Assembly: GCF_023712105.1 (NCBI RefSeq)
Contig: NZ_JAMLJI010000001.1
Coordinates: 62,001-126,000 of the forward strand
Direction: 5' to 3'
Length of the DNA stretch: 64,000 nt
Source of the DNA: Larsenimonas suaedae
GTDB lineage: Bacteria > Pseudomonadota > Gammaproteobacteria > Pseudomonadales > Halomonadaceae
The notes beneath the pieces are model-generated. The model was not told the origin of the DNA. It worked only from the letters and a program-made list of their open reading frames with translations, and searched no databases. Of this stretch, positions 18,163-27,557 are shown piece after piece (within the stretch, counting starts at the first letter, position 1; every line of letters begins with the position of its first letter). The translations under genes and the position numbers were made by a program.

Positions 18163-18804
18163 TCAGTCTTCGGTGGTGGTGCTTTCGGCGTCGTCGCCTT
18201 CGCCGTCACCTTCCGTGCCCTTGTCGGCATGGGTGATGCTGACGATGCCGTAGTCGGACTCTTCGCCATGGGACAGGGCGACCAGCGTCACGCCTTCCGG
18301 CAGCGGGATGTCGGACAGGTGCAGCGTTTCACCAAGGCCAAGACCGGCAACGTCGACTTCCAGGTATTCCGGCAGATTCTGCGGCAGGCAGCTGATTTCG
18401 ACGTCGTTGTTCAGAACGTGCAGTACACCGCCTTCATCCTTGACGCCCTTGCAGGCTTCATCGTTGGCGAAGTGCAGCGGAACGGTCGTGGTCAGCTCAT
18501 GCGTGTCGTCGACGCGCATGAAGTCGGCGTGAGTGATCAGCGGCTTGTACGGGTGACGCTGCAGGTCACGGATGACCACGCTTTCTTTCTGGCCGGCGAT
18601 GTCGAGAACAACGACTGAAGAGAAGAACGACTCACTTTCGATGGCCTTGTAGAACGACGGCTTATCGATGGCGACCGGTTTCGGGGCAGTTTCACCACCG
18701 TAGATGATGGCCGGTACGACATCGCCCTGACGACGCAGGCGGCGGCTCGCACCTTTCCCCAGGTCGCTGCGATCTTGAGCTTTCAATGTGAACTGATTTG
18801 ACAT
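18163..18804 (-). CDS. rplY: Ribosomal protein bL25, long CTC form
   Basis: This 213-aa protein is the long (CTC-type) form of bL25. The N-terminal domain (about residues 1-95, beginning with [17 protein letters not shown]) binds loop E of 5S rRNA. The C-terminal beta domain (about 96-185) is absent from the short E. coli protein, and an acidic tail ([15 protein letters not shown]) follows. The leader contains a long hairpin (18835-18873) and a small CTCT/AGAG hairpin at the ribosome site. Autogenous control of rplY by L25 is known in E. coli relatives; the extension to this leader is inference. Confidence 0.96.
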   Translation of the reverse strand: MSNQFTLKAQDRSDLGKGASRRLRRQGDVVPAIIYGGETAPKPVAIDKPSFYKAIESESFFSSVVVLDIAGQKESVVIRDLQRHPYKPLITHADFMRVDDTHELTTTVPLHFANDEACKGVKDEGGVLHVLNNDVEISCLPQNLPEYLEVDVAGLGLGETLHLSDIPLPEGVTLVALSHGEESDYGIVSITHADKGTEGDGEGDDAESTTTED

Positions 18805-18834
18805 GGTGTAGTTACTCTTTAAGAGGTAATGAAC

Positions 18835-18873
18835 ACGAATACGGATGCCCGCGACCAGGTCATCCGTATTCGT
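18835..18873 (-). promoter_or_regulatory. 13-bp hairpin in the rplY leader
   Basis: ACGAATACGGATG and CATCCGTATTCGT form a perfect 13-bp stem around a 13-base loop, ending 30 bases before the rplY start. No T tract follows, so it is not a standard terminator. It lies between prs and rplY and may be a processing or L25-control element. Confidence 0.55.
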
Positions 18874-18906
18874 CGCTTTGGCGCAAATGCGCCTATCGAT
18901 CAGTGA

Positions 18907-19848
18907 TCAATGAAACATGGCACTGACGGATTCTTCGTTGCTGACGCGACGGATCGCCTCGGCAATCAGCCCAGCCATGCTGAGCTGGCGAATCTTGCCG
19001 CTTCGGCGGGCGGCTTCGGACAGCGGGATAGTATCCCCAACGACCAGTTCGTCAAGCTTGGACTGGGTGATGTTATCGACCGCGGGGCCGGACAGGATCG
19101 GGTGGGTTGCATAGGCGACAACCCGGCGCGCCTGGTGCTCCTTGAGCGCCTCGGCGGCCTTGCAGAGTGTGCCTGCGGTATCGACCATGTCATCGACCAG
19201 AATGCAGGTCCGGTCCTTGATCTCGCCGATGATGTGCATGACCTGGGCCTGGTTGGCCTGCGGGCGACGCTTATCGATGATGGCGAGATCGGTATTCAAC
19301 TGCTTGGCGATGGCGCGAGCGCGGACAACGCCACCGACATCGGGCGAGACCACGACGATGTCGTCGTAGTTCTGGCGTTCGATGTCGTCGAGGAGAATCG
19401 GCGAGCCGTAGACATTATCTACCGGGACATCGAAAAAGCCCTGGATCTGGTCGGCGTGAAGATCCATGGTCATGACGCGGTCGACGCCTGCCTTGACCAT
19501 CATGTCGGCCACGACCTTGGCCGAGATCGGGACGCGCGCGGAGCGAACGCGGCGGTCCTGGCGGGCATAACCGAAGTAGGGAATGACCGCGGTGATGCGC
19601 GTGGCCGAGGCACGACGCAGGGCATCGACCATCAGGATCAGTTCCATGATGTTGTCGTTGGTCGGGGAGCAGGTCGACTGCAGAATGAAGACGTCCTTGC
19701 CGCGAACGTTTTCATTGATCTCGACGGCGATTTCTCCATCGCTGAACTGGCCGACTGTTGCATGGCCCAATCGGTTGTCGAGGCATTCTGCAACTTTGCG
19801 GGCGAGTTCGGGGTTGGCATTCCCCGCGAAAACCATCAGTTTAGACAC
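18907..19848 (-). CDS. prs: Ribose-phosphate pyrophosphokinase
   Basis: Prs (313 aa) makes phosphoribosyl diphosphate from ribose 5-phosphate and ATP for nucleotide, histidine and tryptophan synthesis. The class I motifs are present: [22 protein letters not shown], and the PRPP-binding loop [10 protein letters not shown] near residue 220. It lies between tRNA-Gln and rplY, as in pseudomonads. Confidence 0.97.
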   Translation of the reverse strand: MSKLMVFAGNANPELARKVAECLDNRLGHATVGQFSDGEIAVEINENVRGKDVFILQSTCSPTNDNIMELILMVDALRRASATRITAVIPYFGYARQDRRVRSARVPISAKVVADMMVKAGVDRVMTMDLHADQIQGFFDVPVDNVYGSPILLDDIERQNYDDIVVVSPDVGGVVRARAIAKQLNTDLAIIDKRRPQANQAQVMHIIGEIKDRTCILVDDMVDTAGTLCKAAEALKEHQARRVVAYATHPILSGPAVDNITQSKLDELVVGDTIPLSEAARRSGKIRQLSMAGLIAEAIRRVSNEESVSAMFH

Positions 19849-19924
19849 GCGTGGCCACCTTTGGACGCTAGTGGAAATCGTAGAGAAATCAGAGCAAGAA
19901 CGACTGAGTCAGACGCCATTGAAA

Positions 19925-19999
19925 TGGCTGGGGTACCAGGACTCGAACCTGGGAATGCCGGTACCAGAAACCGGTGCCTTACCACTTGGCTATACCCCA
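19925..19999 (-). tRNA. tRNA-Gln (CTG)
   Basis: This 75-base tRNA has acceptor TGGGGTA/TACCCCA, anticodon CTG within the loop TTCTGGT, and an encoded GCCA end. It sits 21 bases after ispE and 76 before prs, inside the operon, so it is probably released by processing of the shared transcript. Confidence 0.96.
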
Positions 20000-20020
20000 A
20001 CACGTCGTCTGCCAGTCACA

Positions 20021-20887
20021 TTACCCAACCTTGTTTAAGGCAATGTGAAGGGGAGAAGTATTCAAGCCGTTAGCAATAAACGCCTGCCACTGCTGACGGT
20101 CACTGCGGGCGTCACGCTCCTGCTGAATACGGCGCAGAATGTTATCGGCCTCCTCATGCGACGTCAAGGGGCAGAACACGCATCCGCCGGTGCCGGTCAG
20201 TCGGGCGGGCCCGAAAGTTGAGAGCCAGGCAAGGGCGTCATCGATGGCCGGATAGTGCGCACAAACGATGGCCTCGCAGTCGTTGTCAGGGCGCAGGAGC
20301 GCCTCATCCATGGAAAGCATCGGGGTTGTCCGTGGCAGATCCGGAGCGCCGAATACGGTTTTGGTCGATACCTGAGGCCCTGGATGAAGCACGATGTAGG
20401 GCACTTCAGGAAGATCGATCGCGGTCAGACGCTCACCGACGCCTTCGGCAAAGGCGCTTCGGCCACGAACGAACACGGGCACGTCGGCCCCAAGTGTCGC
20501 GCCCAGTTCTGCAAGCGTTTCAAGAGAGAGGTCGAGTTGCCATAAGGCGTTCAGCCCGAGCAGGGTCGTTGCCGCGTTCGAACTGCCGCCGCCGATGCCG
20601 CCGCCCATCGGCAGGCGCTTTTCGAGCGAGATGCGTGCGCCCTGGGCGCAGCCGGTGTGCCTGCGCAGAAGCTCTGCAGCCCGAATGATCAGGTTGTCGT
20701 GCTCTGCAACCCCCTCAAGCGCCGGGGTGAGCGTAAGCTCAAAGCCGGATGCGGCCTCAAAGGTGAGCGTGTCGCCGTAATCGAGCAGTTGAAACACGGT
20801 CTGAAGCAGGTGGTAGCCGTCATCACGGCGACCTGTGATATGAAGCATCAGGTTGAGCTTGGCCGGGGCCGGCAGGGTGAGACTCAT
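20021..20887 (-). CDS. ispE: 4-diphosphocytidyl-2-C-methylerythritol kinase
   Basis: IspE (288 aa) phosphorylates CDP-methylerythritol in the MEP pathway to isoprenoids, the precursor route that also feeds the crt operon and ubiquinone. GHMP-kinase motifs are PAPAKLNLMLHI at the N-terminus and PMGGGIGGGSSNAA (ATP loop, near residue 95), with TGTGGCVF near 250. The ATG at 20887 overlaps the lolB stop as ATGA and gives the family N-terminus MSLTLPAPAKLN. Confidence 0.96.
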   Translation of the reverse strand: MSLTLPAPAKLNLMLHITGRRDDGYHLLQTVFQLLDYGDTLTFEAASGFELTLTPALEGVAEHDNLIIRAAELLRRHTGCAQGARISLEKRLPMGGGIGGGSSNAATTLLGLNALWQLDLSLETLAELGATLGADVPVFVRGRSAFAEGVGERLTAIDLPEVPYIVLHPGPQVSTKTVFGAPDLPRTTPMLSMDEALLRPDNDCEAIVCAHYPAIDDALAWLSTFGPARLTGTGGCVFCPLTSHEEADNILRRIQQERDARSDRQQWQAFIANGLNTSPLHIALNKVG

Positions 20888-21501
20888 TTGCCGGCCTCGG
20901 GCTGCCATTTTGTCACGATCATGACCACGCGCAGCTCACCCTGAATCATGCTGATGCGTCCGGGCAGCCAAAGGCTGTCGACATTGGTCCATTTGCTGTA
21001 GGTGATCGTCCAGCCATCCTGTTCAAGCGTTTTGGGGAAGCCAAGTTCATCGCGCTCGATGTTGCTGTCCGAGTGTGGTGCCGGCTCGGCCTTGACCCAG
21101 TGATCGAGTGCCGAGACCGGCAGTGACCAGCCAAGCCGTGACTGCATCAGCGCCTCGGGCGAGGGCGCGCTGAAGGTGCCCTCACTGTTGCTCAGGCTGA
21201 CGTTTCCGGGTTCACCGTCAAGCGTCGTACGGCCTGCACCGAAGGGGCCCGTCAGCAGCATTCGGTAGTGCGTGCCCGCTTGGGTCCAGTCCAGGTTGGC
21301 GCTTTGGTGGGTGTCGGGCGCGCTCAGCGCGACCTTACCCATCAGAGTCCAGGCATCAAGCGCCTCGATCTGGGTCTGCTGACTTTTCCAGTCACCGATG
21401 TGTCGGGTGCCGTTGGGCCCCGGGGCCTGGGTTGCACAGCCGGCGATCAGGGCAAAGGCGGCAATAACCATCAGTCGTCGCATGGGGAGGTCGCTTCTCA
21501 T
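20884..21501 (-). CDS. lolB: Outer-membrane lipoprotein receptor LolB
   Basis: LolB takes lipoproteins from the carrier LolA and inserts them into the outer membrane. It is itself a lipoprotein, with lipobox IAGC (Cys at residue 22 if the first ATG is used). Length (205 aa) matches E. coli LolB (207). The region WTLMGKVALSAPDTHQSANLDW, cited as starting near residue 50, fits the family. The true start may be the second ATG at 21483; neither has a strong ribosome site. It follows the TPR lipoprotein by 13 bases and couples to ispE. Confidence 0.92.
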   Translation of the reverse strand: MRSDLPMRRLMVIAAFALIAGCATQAPGPNGTRHIGDWKSQQTQIEALDAWTLMGKVALSAPDTHQSANLDWTQAGTHYRMLLTGPFGAGRTTLDGEPGNVSLSNSEGTFSAPSPEALMQSRLGWSLPVSALDHWVKAEPAPHSDSNIERDELGFPKTLEQDGWTITYSKWTNVDSLWLPGRISMIQGELRVVMIVTKWQPEAGK

Positions 21502-21514
21502 GAGTCAAGGTGAT

Positions 21515-23224
21515 CTAGAGGGTAAGGTCGGGATAGCGTGACAGCAAGTCGTTTAACGCAGGCGTTTCATCAAAGCGCTGTAGGGCGTCGTCGAGCAGGC
21601 GTCGTGCCTGAGGCCGGTGATGATCAAGCCACAGGGCCTCGATGAGGTGTGAAGCGATCTCATCGTCTGGCGCGTCCATGTAGGCACGCTTCAAGAGCAA
21701 AATGCCATCCCGGTACCGTTCGGCCTTGATGTAGGCCCACCCTAGGCTGTCCTGGATCGCGGGGTGGTCCGGCGCCAGACGGTGGGCCTGCTCGAGCAGG
21801 GCTGTGCCTCTGGCTAGATGGGGCGTTCGAGTGACAAGCGTGTAGCCGTAGGCATTGAGCACCCGAGGGCTTTCGGGCGTGCGCTCAAGGAGCGCATCAA
21901 GTTCGGCAAGCGCTTTTTGAACCCGACCATGATCGAGTGCGTGCATGGCCTTTGTGTAGGCCAGTTCGTCTCGATGCTCGGGCATCTGCTCGATCAGTTC
22001 GTCGAGCCGACGATCGGCGGCCGAAAAGGGGGATAGCCGATCGAGCAGGTCCAGTTCGATGTCGACAAGGTCGAGCCAATAGTCGGGATGGGCCTGCTGT
22101 TGTTGCTGGATCAGAAGAATCGCCCGGTGAGGATTGGTGTGCTCAAGCAGCACGTCAATGCCTTGCCGGCGCGAGGCGAGAAACAGCGGGCCTTCCGGTA
22201 CCGCTAAAAGCGCAGTCAGCGCACGTTCGGGTTCATCGCTTGCGATGTGGAGTCGAGCAGTCAGGACGTCAGTAATCCCCTGGTCGCGTTCGTTTCGCGC
22301 GGCGCGGGCCTCAACCACCTTGAACCCAGTCTCGATGGCGCGGTGTCGAATGGCTTCATCGATCAGGGCGGTGTGAAGTTCGGTGTCGTCGGGGCGAAGT
22401 GCCACCAGTCTCTGGGCTGCGGTAGAGGCTGTCGCGACGTCCTGCTGGGCGAGCGCGCTTTGCGTCAGCGCAAGCCAAAGGCGCGCGTCGCTTGCGTCGC
22501 GTTTGACGCCCTCTCGGGCAGCCTGCTCGGCGCGTCCGGTATCCCCCCGCGCCTGATGATACAGCGCACTGATCAGCCAGAATTCGGGCACCGGCCCCAG
22601 GCCGTGCGCGCGCATGAGTTCGGCCGCGGCGGCGTCAAGGCGCTCTGCGCGGACGTTGGCAAGGATGAGTGCAAGTCGTGCGTCGTGATCGTCCGGGTGC
22701 GTGCCGAGGTGGCGTGACAGTTCCGGAATCAGGGTCTCGGGCGGTGCGCCGCGCTGAATCAGGTAGTCGATGAAATCGACCAGCGCGTACTCCGGGGGCG
22801 GCGTCGGGCTTTCCCTCAAGTGAATCAGCGCATCGAGCGCTGCCGGCCAGTTTTCCTGCGTGCTGTAAAGGTCAGCGAGAATCTGCCAGGGGGTGCTTTT
22901 CTCTGGTGCGGCTTCGGACCATAGCTCTGCGCTTTGTAAAAGAAGCGTTTCATCGCTGCTCTGGCTTGCAAGTTCCGTGGCGCGCTCGAGCAGTGCGGCG
23001 GACGGCGTATGGCGGTTTTGGGTCAGATAGGCCTTCGACCCGCCGGTGAAGTCGCCGCGCCTTGCGGAGAGTTCGCCGGAAATAAGGGTCGCGAGGGCGT
23101 TGGCCCGGGGTGAGGCGTAAGTGTCGTCTGCGGGTTCGCGCGAGGTCGAAAGCGGGGCGCAGCCGCTCAGTGCAGCGCCCAGGCCAATAGCGATTATAGG
23201 AAAGAATAATGTGCGAGCCCGCAT
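21515..23224 (-). CDS. TPR-repeat lipoprotein upstream of lolB
   Basis: This 569-aa protein has a lipoprotein signal (lipobox LSGC, Cys at 22). The mature part is mostly helical tetratricopeptide repeats, seen for example in WYIKAERYRDGILLLKRAY-like units near the C-terminus (cited as LGWAYIKAERYRDG). Homologues sit next to lolB and opposite hemA in pseudomonads (PA4667 type, by memory). The exact function is not established. The context suggests a role at the outer membrane. A GGGGCG site lies just before the ATG, and it diverges from hemA across a 272-base gap. Confidence 0.85.
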   Translation of the reverse strand: MRARTLFFPIIAIGLGAALSGCAPLSTSREPADDTYASPRANALATLISGELSARRGDFTGGSKAYLTQNRHTPSAALLERATELASQSSDETLLLQSAELWSEAAPEKSTPWQILADLYSTQENWPAALDALIHLRESPTPPPEYALVDFIDYLIQRGAPPETLIPELSRHLGTHPDDHDARLALILANVRAERLDAAAAELMRAHGLGPVPEFWLISALYHQARGDTGRAEQAAREGVKRDASDARLWLALTQSALAQQDVATASTAAQRLVALRPDDTELHTALIDEAIRHRAIETGFKVVEARAARNERDQGITDVLTARLHIASDEPERALTALLAVPEGPLFLASRRQGIDVLLEHTNPHRAILLIQQQQQAHPDYWLDLVDIELDLLDRLSPFSAADRRLDELIEQMPEHRDELAYTKAMHALDHGRVQKALAELDALLERTPESPRVLNAYGYTLVTRTPHLARGTALLEQAHRLAPDHPAIQDSLGWAYIKAERYRDGILLLKRAYMDAPDDEIASHLIEALWLDHHRPQARRLLDDALQRFDETPALNDLLSRYPDLTL

Positions 23225-23312
23225 TTTCGCCCCGTATATTGAAAGATCAGAATGCTTTGGCGGTGGTGCGTCATCGCGTCAACATTACGGCATCCCAAGG
23301 ACACGCACGCTA

Positions 23313-23321
23313 TGGTAGAAT
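23313..23321 (+). promoter_or_regulatory. Candidate extended -10 promoter of hemA
   Basis: TGG followed by TAGAAT (23316-23321) fits an extended -10 element; the -35 region is weak. It would give hemA a leader of about 170 bases. The rest of the divergent gap (23225-23496) shows no gene. Confidence 0.4.
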
Positions 23322-23496
23322 GTCCGCTATTTTTCAAGAGCGGGGGCTTGACGTTGCTCCCGATGAGCCGATGATGAATATCTTTTCGAGGGCCGCCATT
23401 CCCGAGACCGGTGAGGAAATTTCTCGCAGTGAACGGTCTGACCGGGGTGAGGCTGGATCGTCTCCCACGACTCGGCGCTTTGAACGACAGGCTACT

Positions 23497-24774
23497 ATGA
23501 CGCTTCTCGCACTGGGGATCAATCACAGAACGGCAGCGGTGGATGTGCGCGAAAAGATCGCGTTTTCACCGGTCGAGCTGCAGGATGCATTCGTCGAGCT
23601 GGCCGCGCTCGAGGGCATCAAGAGCGCCGTGGTTCTGTCGACCTGCAACCGTACCGAAATCTACTGCATGCTCGCGCATCCCGATGGCGAAGGCGCGATC
23701 ATCGACTGGCTGAGCGCCTACCACGGTGTACCTGCCAATGACATTCTCGAATGCAGCTACAGCTATGTCGGAAGCGACGCCGTTCGCCACCTGATGCGGG
23801 TGGCGTGTGGCCTCGACTCGATGGTGCTCGGCGAGCCCCAGATCCTCGGTCAGATCAAGGACGCCTATCAGAAGGCGCGCTACCACGAAGCCGTTCATGG
23901 GGAGCTCGACCGGCTCTTTCAGCATACCTTTTCGATCGCGAAGCAGGTGCGCACCGACACCGATATCGGTGAGCATCCGGTGTCGATCGCCTTTGCCGCG
24001 GTCAATCTGGCCAGTCGCATTTTCGACGACTTCACGCGCTCGCGGGCGCTGTTGATCGGTGCCGGTGAGACCATTGAGCTGGTCGCGCGCCATCTGCGCG
24101 AGGCGGGCATACAGGGCGTGATCGTTGCCAATCGCACCCAGGAGCGGGCGCAGACGCTTGCGGACGAAGTCGGTGGCGTCGCGATCAGCCTGGAAGAGAT
24201 TCCGTCCGCGCTGACCTGTGCCGACATCGTGATTTCCTCCACCGCAAGCCCGCTGCCGATTCTCGGCAAGGGCATGGTCGAGGGGGCGCTCAAGGCGCGC
24301 AGGTATCGGCCCATGTTCATGGTCGACATTGCCGTGCCGCGAGACATCGAGTCTCAGGTCGGTGATCTCGATGACGTCTTTCTCTATAGCGTCGATGACC
24401 TTCATGAGGTGATCGAGGAAAACCGACGTCAGCGCCAGGCCGCCGCCGATCAGGCCGAGGCGATCATCGCGGACGGTGTGGATACCTGGCAGCACGAGCG
24501 CCGCGTTCGAAGCGCCGGCCAGATGATCAAGCAGTACCGACTTCAGGCCGAGAGCTTGCGCCGCACCTCCGAGGAGCAGGCGCTTCAGCAGCTGGCTCAG
24601 GGCCAGCCTGCCGAAGAAGTCATCCGACGTTTATCGCATCAACTCAGCAACAAGCTCTTGCACGGCACCACCAAACGGCTGCGCGACGCCTCGGGGGCCG
24701 AGCGACACGACCTCCTGCTGGCTGCCGAAGAGCTGCTGCTGGACCCGCTAGAGGCAGAACAGGACCCGTCATGA
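23497..24774 (+). CDS. hemA: Glutamyl-tRNA reductase
   Basis: HemA (425 aa) reduces glutamyl-tRNA to glutamate-1-semialdehyde, the committed step of the C5 tetrapyrrole pathway. The N-terminus [13 protein letters not shown] and the catalytic-cysteine motif STCNRTE (Cys near residue 50) are typical, followed by an NADPH-binding domain with LLIGAGE. The ATG at 23497 follows GACAGG and matches the family start; the long open frame upstream is not homologous. The stop overlaps prfA by ATGA, so heme and release-factor synthesis are coupled as in E. coli. Confidence 0.97.
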   Translation: MTLLALGINHRTAAVDVREKIAFSPVELQDAFVELAALEGIKSAVVLSTCNRTEIYCMLAHPDGEGAIIDWLSAYHGVPANDILECSYSYVGSDAVRHLMRVACGLDSMVLGEPQILGQIKDAYQKARYHEAVHGELDRLFQHTFSIAKQVRTDTDIGEHPVSIAFAAVNLASRIFDDFTRSRALLIGAGETIELVARHLREAGIQGVIVANRTQERAQTLADEVGGVAISLEEIPSALTCADIVISSTASPLPILGKGMVEGALKARRYRPMFMVDIAVPRDIESQVGDLDDVFLYSVDDLHEVIEENRRQRQAAADQAEAIIADGVDTWQHERRVRSAGQMIKQYRLQAESLRRTSEEQALQQLAQGQPAEEVIRRLSHQLSNKLLHGTTKRLRDASGAERHDLLLAAEELLLDPLEAEQDPS

Positions 24775-25862
24775 AAGCATCGCTGCGCCAGCGTCTCGAT
24801 TCGTTCGATGAGCGCTTCGAGGAGCTGTCGGCTCTTCTCTCCGACCCCGATGTGATCGGTGATCAAAAATCGTTTCGAGCCTATTCCCGCGAGTACGCAG
24901 ACCTCGAGTCTCTGGTCGAGGCCTGGAGCCGTTATCGCGGTCTTGAAAGTGACCGTTCGGCGGCCGAAGCCATGCGCCACGACGATGACGCCGACATGCG
25001 TGCCATGGCCGAAGACGAGCTTCACGAACTGGATGCAGCGCTTGATGCTCAGGAAACCACGCTCAAGAAGCTGCTGGTGCCGAAAGACCCCAACGATGAG
25101 CGGAGCGTGTTCCTCGAGGTGCGCGCCGGCACCGGCGGTGACGAAGCGGCGCTCTTCGCAGGCGATCTGTTTCGGATGTATTCGCGCTACGGCGAACTTC
25201 AGGGCTGGCGGGTCGAGATCATCAGCCAGAGTCTTGGCGAGCACGGGGGCTACAAGGAAGTCATCGCGCGGCTCTCCGGACAGGGGGTATACGGCCGGCT
25301 GAAGTTTGAGTCCGGCGCCCACCGGGTGCAGCGGGTACCGGCCACCGAGTCCCAGGGCCGTATCCATACCTCGGCCTGTACGGTTGCCGTCATGCCCGAA
25401 GCCGACAGCGTCGATGATGTGGAACTCAACGCATCCGACCTTCGCGTTGACACCTTTCGTTCGAGCGGCGCAGGCGGCCAGCACGTCAATACCACCGACT
25501 CGGCCATCCGCATTACGCACCTGCCGACCAACACGGTGGTTGAGTGCCAGGACGAGCGCTCCCAGCACAAGAACCGCGCAAAAGCGATGTCACTGCTGGC
25601 GGCGCGACTGAAGCAGTCGGCCGAGAGCGCCCAGCGCCAGCAGCAGGCCGATGAGCGACGCTCGCTGGTGGGTTCGGGCGATCGCAGCGAGCGCATTCGC
25701 ACCTACAATTTTCCGCAGGGGCGCGTGACCGATCACCGCATCAACCTGACGCTCTACAAGCTCAATGACATCGTGGCCGGGACCGAACTCGGTGAAGTCA
25801 TCGATGCACTGGTTCAGGAGCATCAGGCCGACCAGCTTCTGGCCATGCAGCAGGCGTCCTGA
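24771..25862 (+). CDS. prfA: Peptide chain release factor RF1
   Basis: RF1 (363 aa) releases peptides at UAA and UAG codons. The stop-codon recognition tripeptide PAT is visible in [14 protein letters not shown], and the catalytic GGQ is in [10 protein letters not shown] near residue 235. Translation is coupled to hemA by a 4-base overlap. The downstream prmC product methylates the GGQ glutamine. Confidence 0.98.
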   Translation: MKASLRQRLDSFDERFEELSALLSDPDVIGDQKSFRAYSREYADLESLVEAWSRYRGLESDRSAAEAMRHDDDADMRAMAEDELHELDAALDAQETTLKKLLVPKDPNDERSVFLEVRAGTGGDEAALFAGDLFRMYSRYGELQGWRVEIISQSLGEHGGYKEVIARLSGQGVYGRLKFESGAHRVQRVPATESQGRIHTSACTVAVMPEADSVDDVELNASDLRVDTFRSSGAGGQHVNTTDSAIRITHLPTNTVVECQDERSQHKNRAKAMSLLAARLKQSAESAQRQQQADERRSLVGSGDRSERIRTYNFPQGRVTDHRINLTLYKLNDIVAGTELGEVIDALVQEHQADQLLAMQQAS

Positions 25863-25863
25863 G

Positions 25864-26724
25864 GTGGCGTTGCTGAGAGTCGATGAGGCACTCGAATGCG
25901 CCGCGACCCGCCTGCGCGACCGCTCCGAGAGCGCCCGTCTTGACGTGGAAGTGCTGCTTGCCCATGTGCTGGGTAAAACGCGGACCTGGCTCTACACCTG
26001 GAACGACCATGTGCTGACCCAGGCCGAGTTTGAGACGTTCGAGGCGTTGATTCAGGCGCGGTCTAACGGCGAACCGGTGGCCTATCTCACCGGCCAGCGC
26101 GAATTCTGGGGCCTGATGCTCGACACCAACGCCAGCACCCTGATTCCAAGACCCGATACCGAAACGCTGGTTCAGTGCGCCCTGGATGTGATGCATGCGC
26201 CCACGGGCTGCGTGCTTGACCTGGGCACCGGCACCGGCGCCGTTGCACTGGCGCTCAAGAGCGAGCGCCCCGGCTGGCAGGTGAGCGCGGTGGACCGAGT
26301 CGATGGCGCAGTGGCGCTTGCCCACGAAAATGCCCGGCGCCTGGGGCTTGAGATTGCGGTCACGCAAAGTGATTGGTTCAAGGCGCTTGCAGGCGAGCGC
26401 TTCGACCTGATTGTCTCCAACCCCCCCTACATCGATGCAAACGATGCCCATCTCGAGCGCGGTGATGTGCGCTTCGAGCCCCATTCGGCCCTGATCGCGT
26501 CGAACGAGGGGTACCGGGATCTCGAGTATCTGATCGAGCACGCCCGGGCGCATTTGAACCCTCAAGGCTTTTTGATGCTCGAGCATGGGTTCGCGCAGGG
26601 TGAGCGCGTTCGAGGGGCGTTCGAGCGCATGGGCTACTCGGCCATTGAAACGCTCAAGGATCTTGCCGGTCAGCCGCGGGTCACGCGCGCGCTCTGGCCG
26701 GCGCGCAAGGAGGCGAGTGAATGA
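25864..26724 (+). CDS. prmC: Release-factor glutamine methyltransferase PrmC
   Basis: PrmC (286 aa) uses S-adenosylmethionine to methylate the GGQ glutamine of RF1 and RF2. It shows the SAM motif VLDLGTGTGAVAL (near residue 118) and the catalytic NPPY motif (SNPPYIDAND, near residue 185). I chose the GTG at 25864, one base after the prfA stop. The open frame extends upstream into prfA but those residues are not part of the family. The stop overlaps moeB by ATGA. Confidence 0.95.
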   Translation: MALLRVDEALECAATRLRDRSESARLDVEVLLAHVLGKTRTWLYTWNDHVLTQAEFETFEALIQARSNGEPVAYLTGQREFWGLMLDTNASTLIPRPDTETLVQCALDVMHAPTGCVLDLGTGTGAVALALKSERPGWQVSAVDRVDGAVALAHENARRLGLEIAVTQSDWFKALAGERFDLIVSNPPYIDANDAHLERGDVRFEPHSALIASNEGYRDLEYLIEHARAHLNPQGFLMLEHGFAQGERVRGAFERMGYSAIETLKDLAGQPRVTRALWPARKEASE

Positions 26725-27476
26725 ACGACCAGGAGCTTTTGCGTTACAGCCGCCACATCATGCTGCCTCAGGTCGATATCGACGGTCAGGATCGGCTGCT
26801 CGGCGCGCACGCGCTTATCATCGGCGTCGGCGGGCTGGGGTCGCCGGCAGCGCTTTATCTGGCGGCAAGCGGGGTGGGGCGGCTGACGCTGGTCGATGAC
26901 GACGTCGTCGAGCTGACCAACCTTCAGCGTCAGATTGCTCATACCGAGGCTGCGCTGGGTGAGACCAAGGTGGCCTCTGCCTGTGCGCGCGCCAAGGCGC
27001 TGAACGGCCAGTGCCTCATCGAGACGGTGCAGGTGCGCCCCGATGCGGCGCGTCTTTCCGAGCTTGTTCGTGCAGCGGACGTGGTGCTTGATTGCACCGA
27101 CCGGTTTTCAAGCCGCTACGCCATCAATCGTGCCTGCCTCGAGACTGACACGCCGTTGGTCTCCGGTGCGGCCATTCGCTTTTCGGGCCAGCTTGCAGTG
27201 TTTGATTTTCGCGCCCGCGAGACGCCCTGTTACGCCTGCCTTTACGGGGACGATGGCAGCGATGAGGCACTTAGTTGCGCGGAAAGCGGTGTGATCGCGC
27301 CACTGGTCGGCGTGATCGGCACCTTTCAGGCCCTCGAGGCGGTCAAGCTTCTTGCCGGCGCTGGCACGCCGGCAAAAGGGCTTTCAAGTTTCGATGGCCT
27401 GACCGGCGAGTGGCGTCAGTTCGACGTCCCGCGTGATCCTGAATGCCCGGTGTGCGCCGCGCGTCGACCTGCCTGA
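26721..27476 (+). CDS. moeB: Molybdopterin-synthase adenylyltransferase-like protein (MoeB/ThiF family)
   Basis: This 251-aa E1-like enzyme adenylates the C-terminus of a small sulfur-carrier protein (MoaD or ThiS). ATP-binding motif GVGGLGSPAALYLA lies near residues 35-48, NLQRQI near 68, and zinc-binding CxxC pairs CYAC and CPVC near 177 and 245. It follows prmC with a 4-base overlap, the same order as in Pseudomonas. Whether it serves molybdopterin, thiamine or both cannot be told from sequence alone. Confidence 0.9.
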   Translation: MNDQELLRYSRHIMLPQVDIDGQDRLLGAHALIIGVGGLGSPAALYLAASGVGRLTLVDDDVVELTNLQRQIAHTEAALGETKVASACARAKALNGQCLIETVQVRPDAARLSELVRAADVVLDCTDRFSSRYAINRACLETDTPLVSGAAIRFSGQLAVFDFRARETPCYACLYGDDGSDEALSCAESGVIAPLVGVIGTFQALEAVKLLAGAGTPAKGLSSFDGLTGEWRQFDVPRDPECPVCAARRPA

Positions 27477-27557
27477 TCGGGGCGCTGCCGGCCCTGATGT
27501 AAACGACATTTTCGCGTTTGCGCTCATCGCGCCCGCTACAAGGAGTGGTCTGCCATC

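Noticed and set aside
18910-20073. 387-codon plus-strand frame over prs and tRNA-Gln
   Set aside because: It crosses a tRNA gene and the antisense of prs; not coding.
23209-23496. 96-codon N-terminal extension of hemA
   Set aside because: The extra residues do not resemble the family, and the ATG at 23497 gives the conserved HemA start with a ribosome site.
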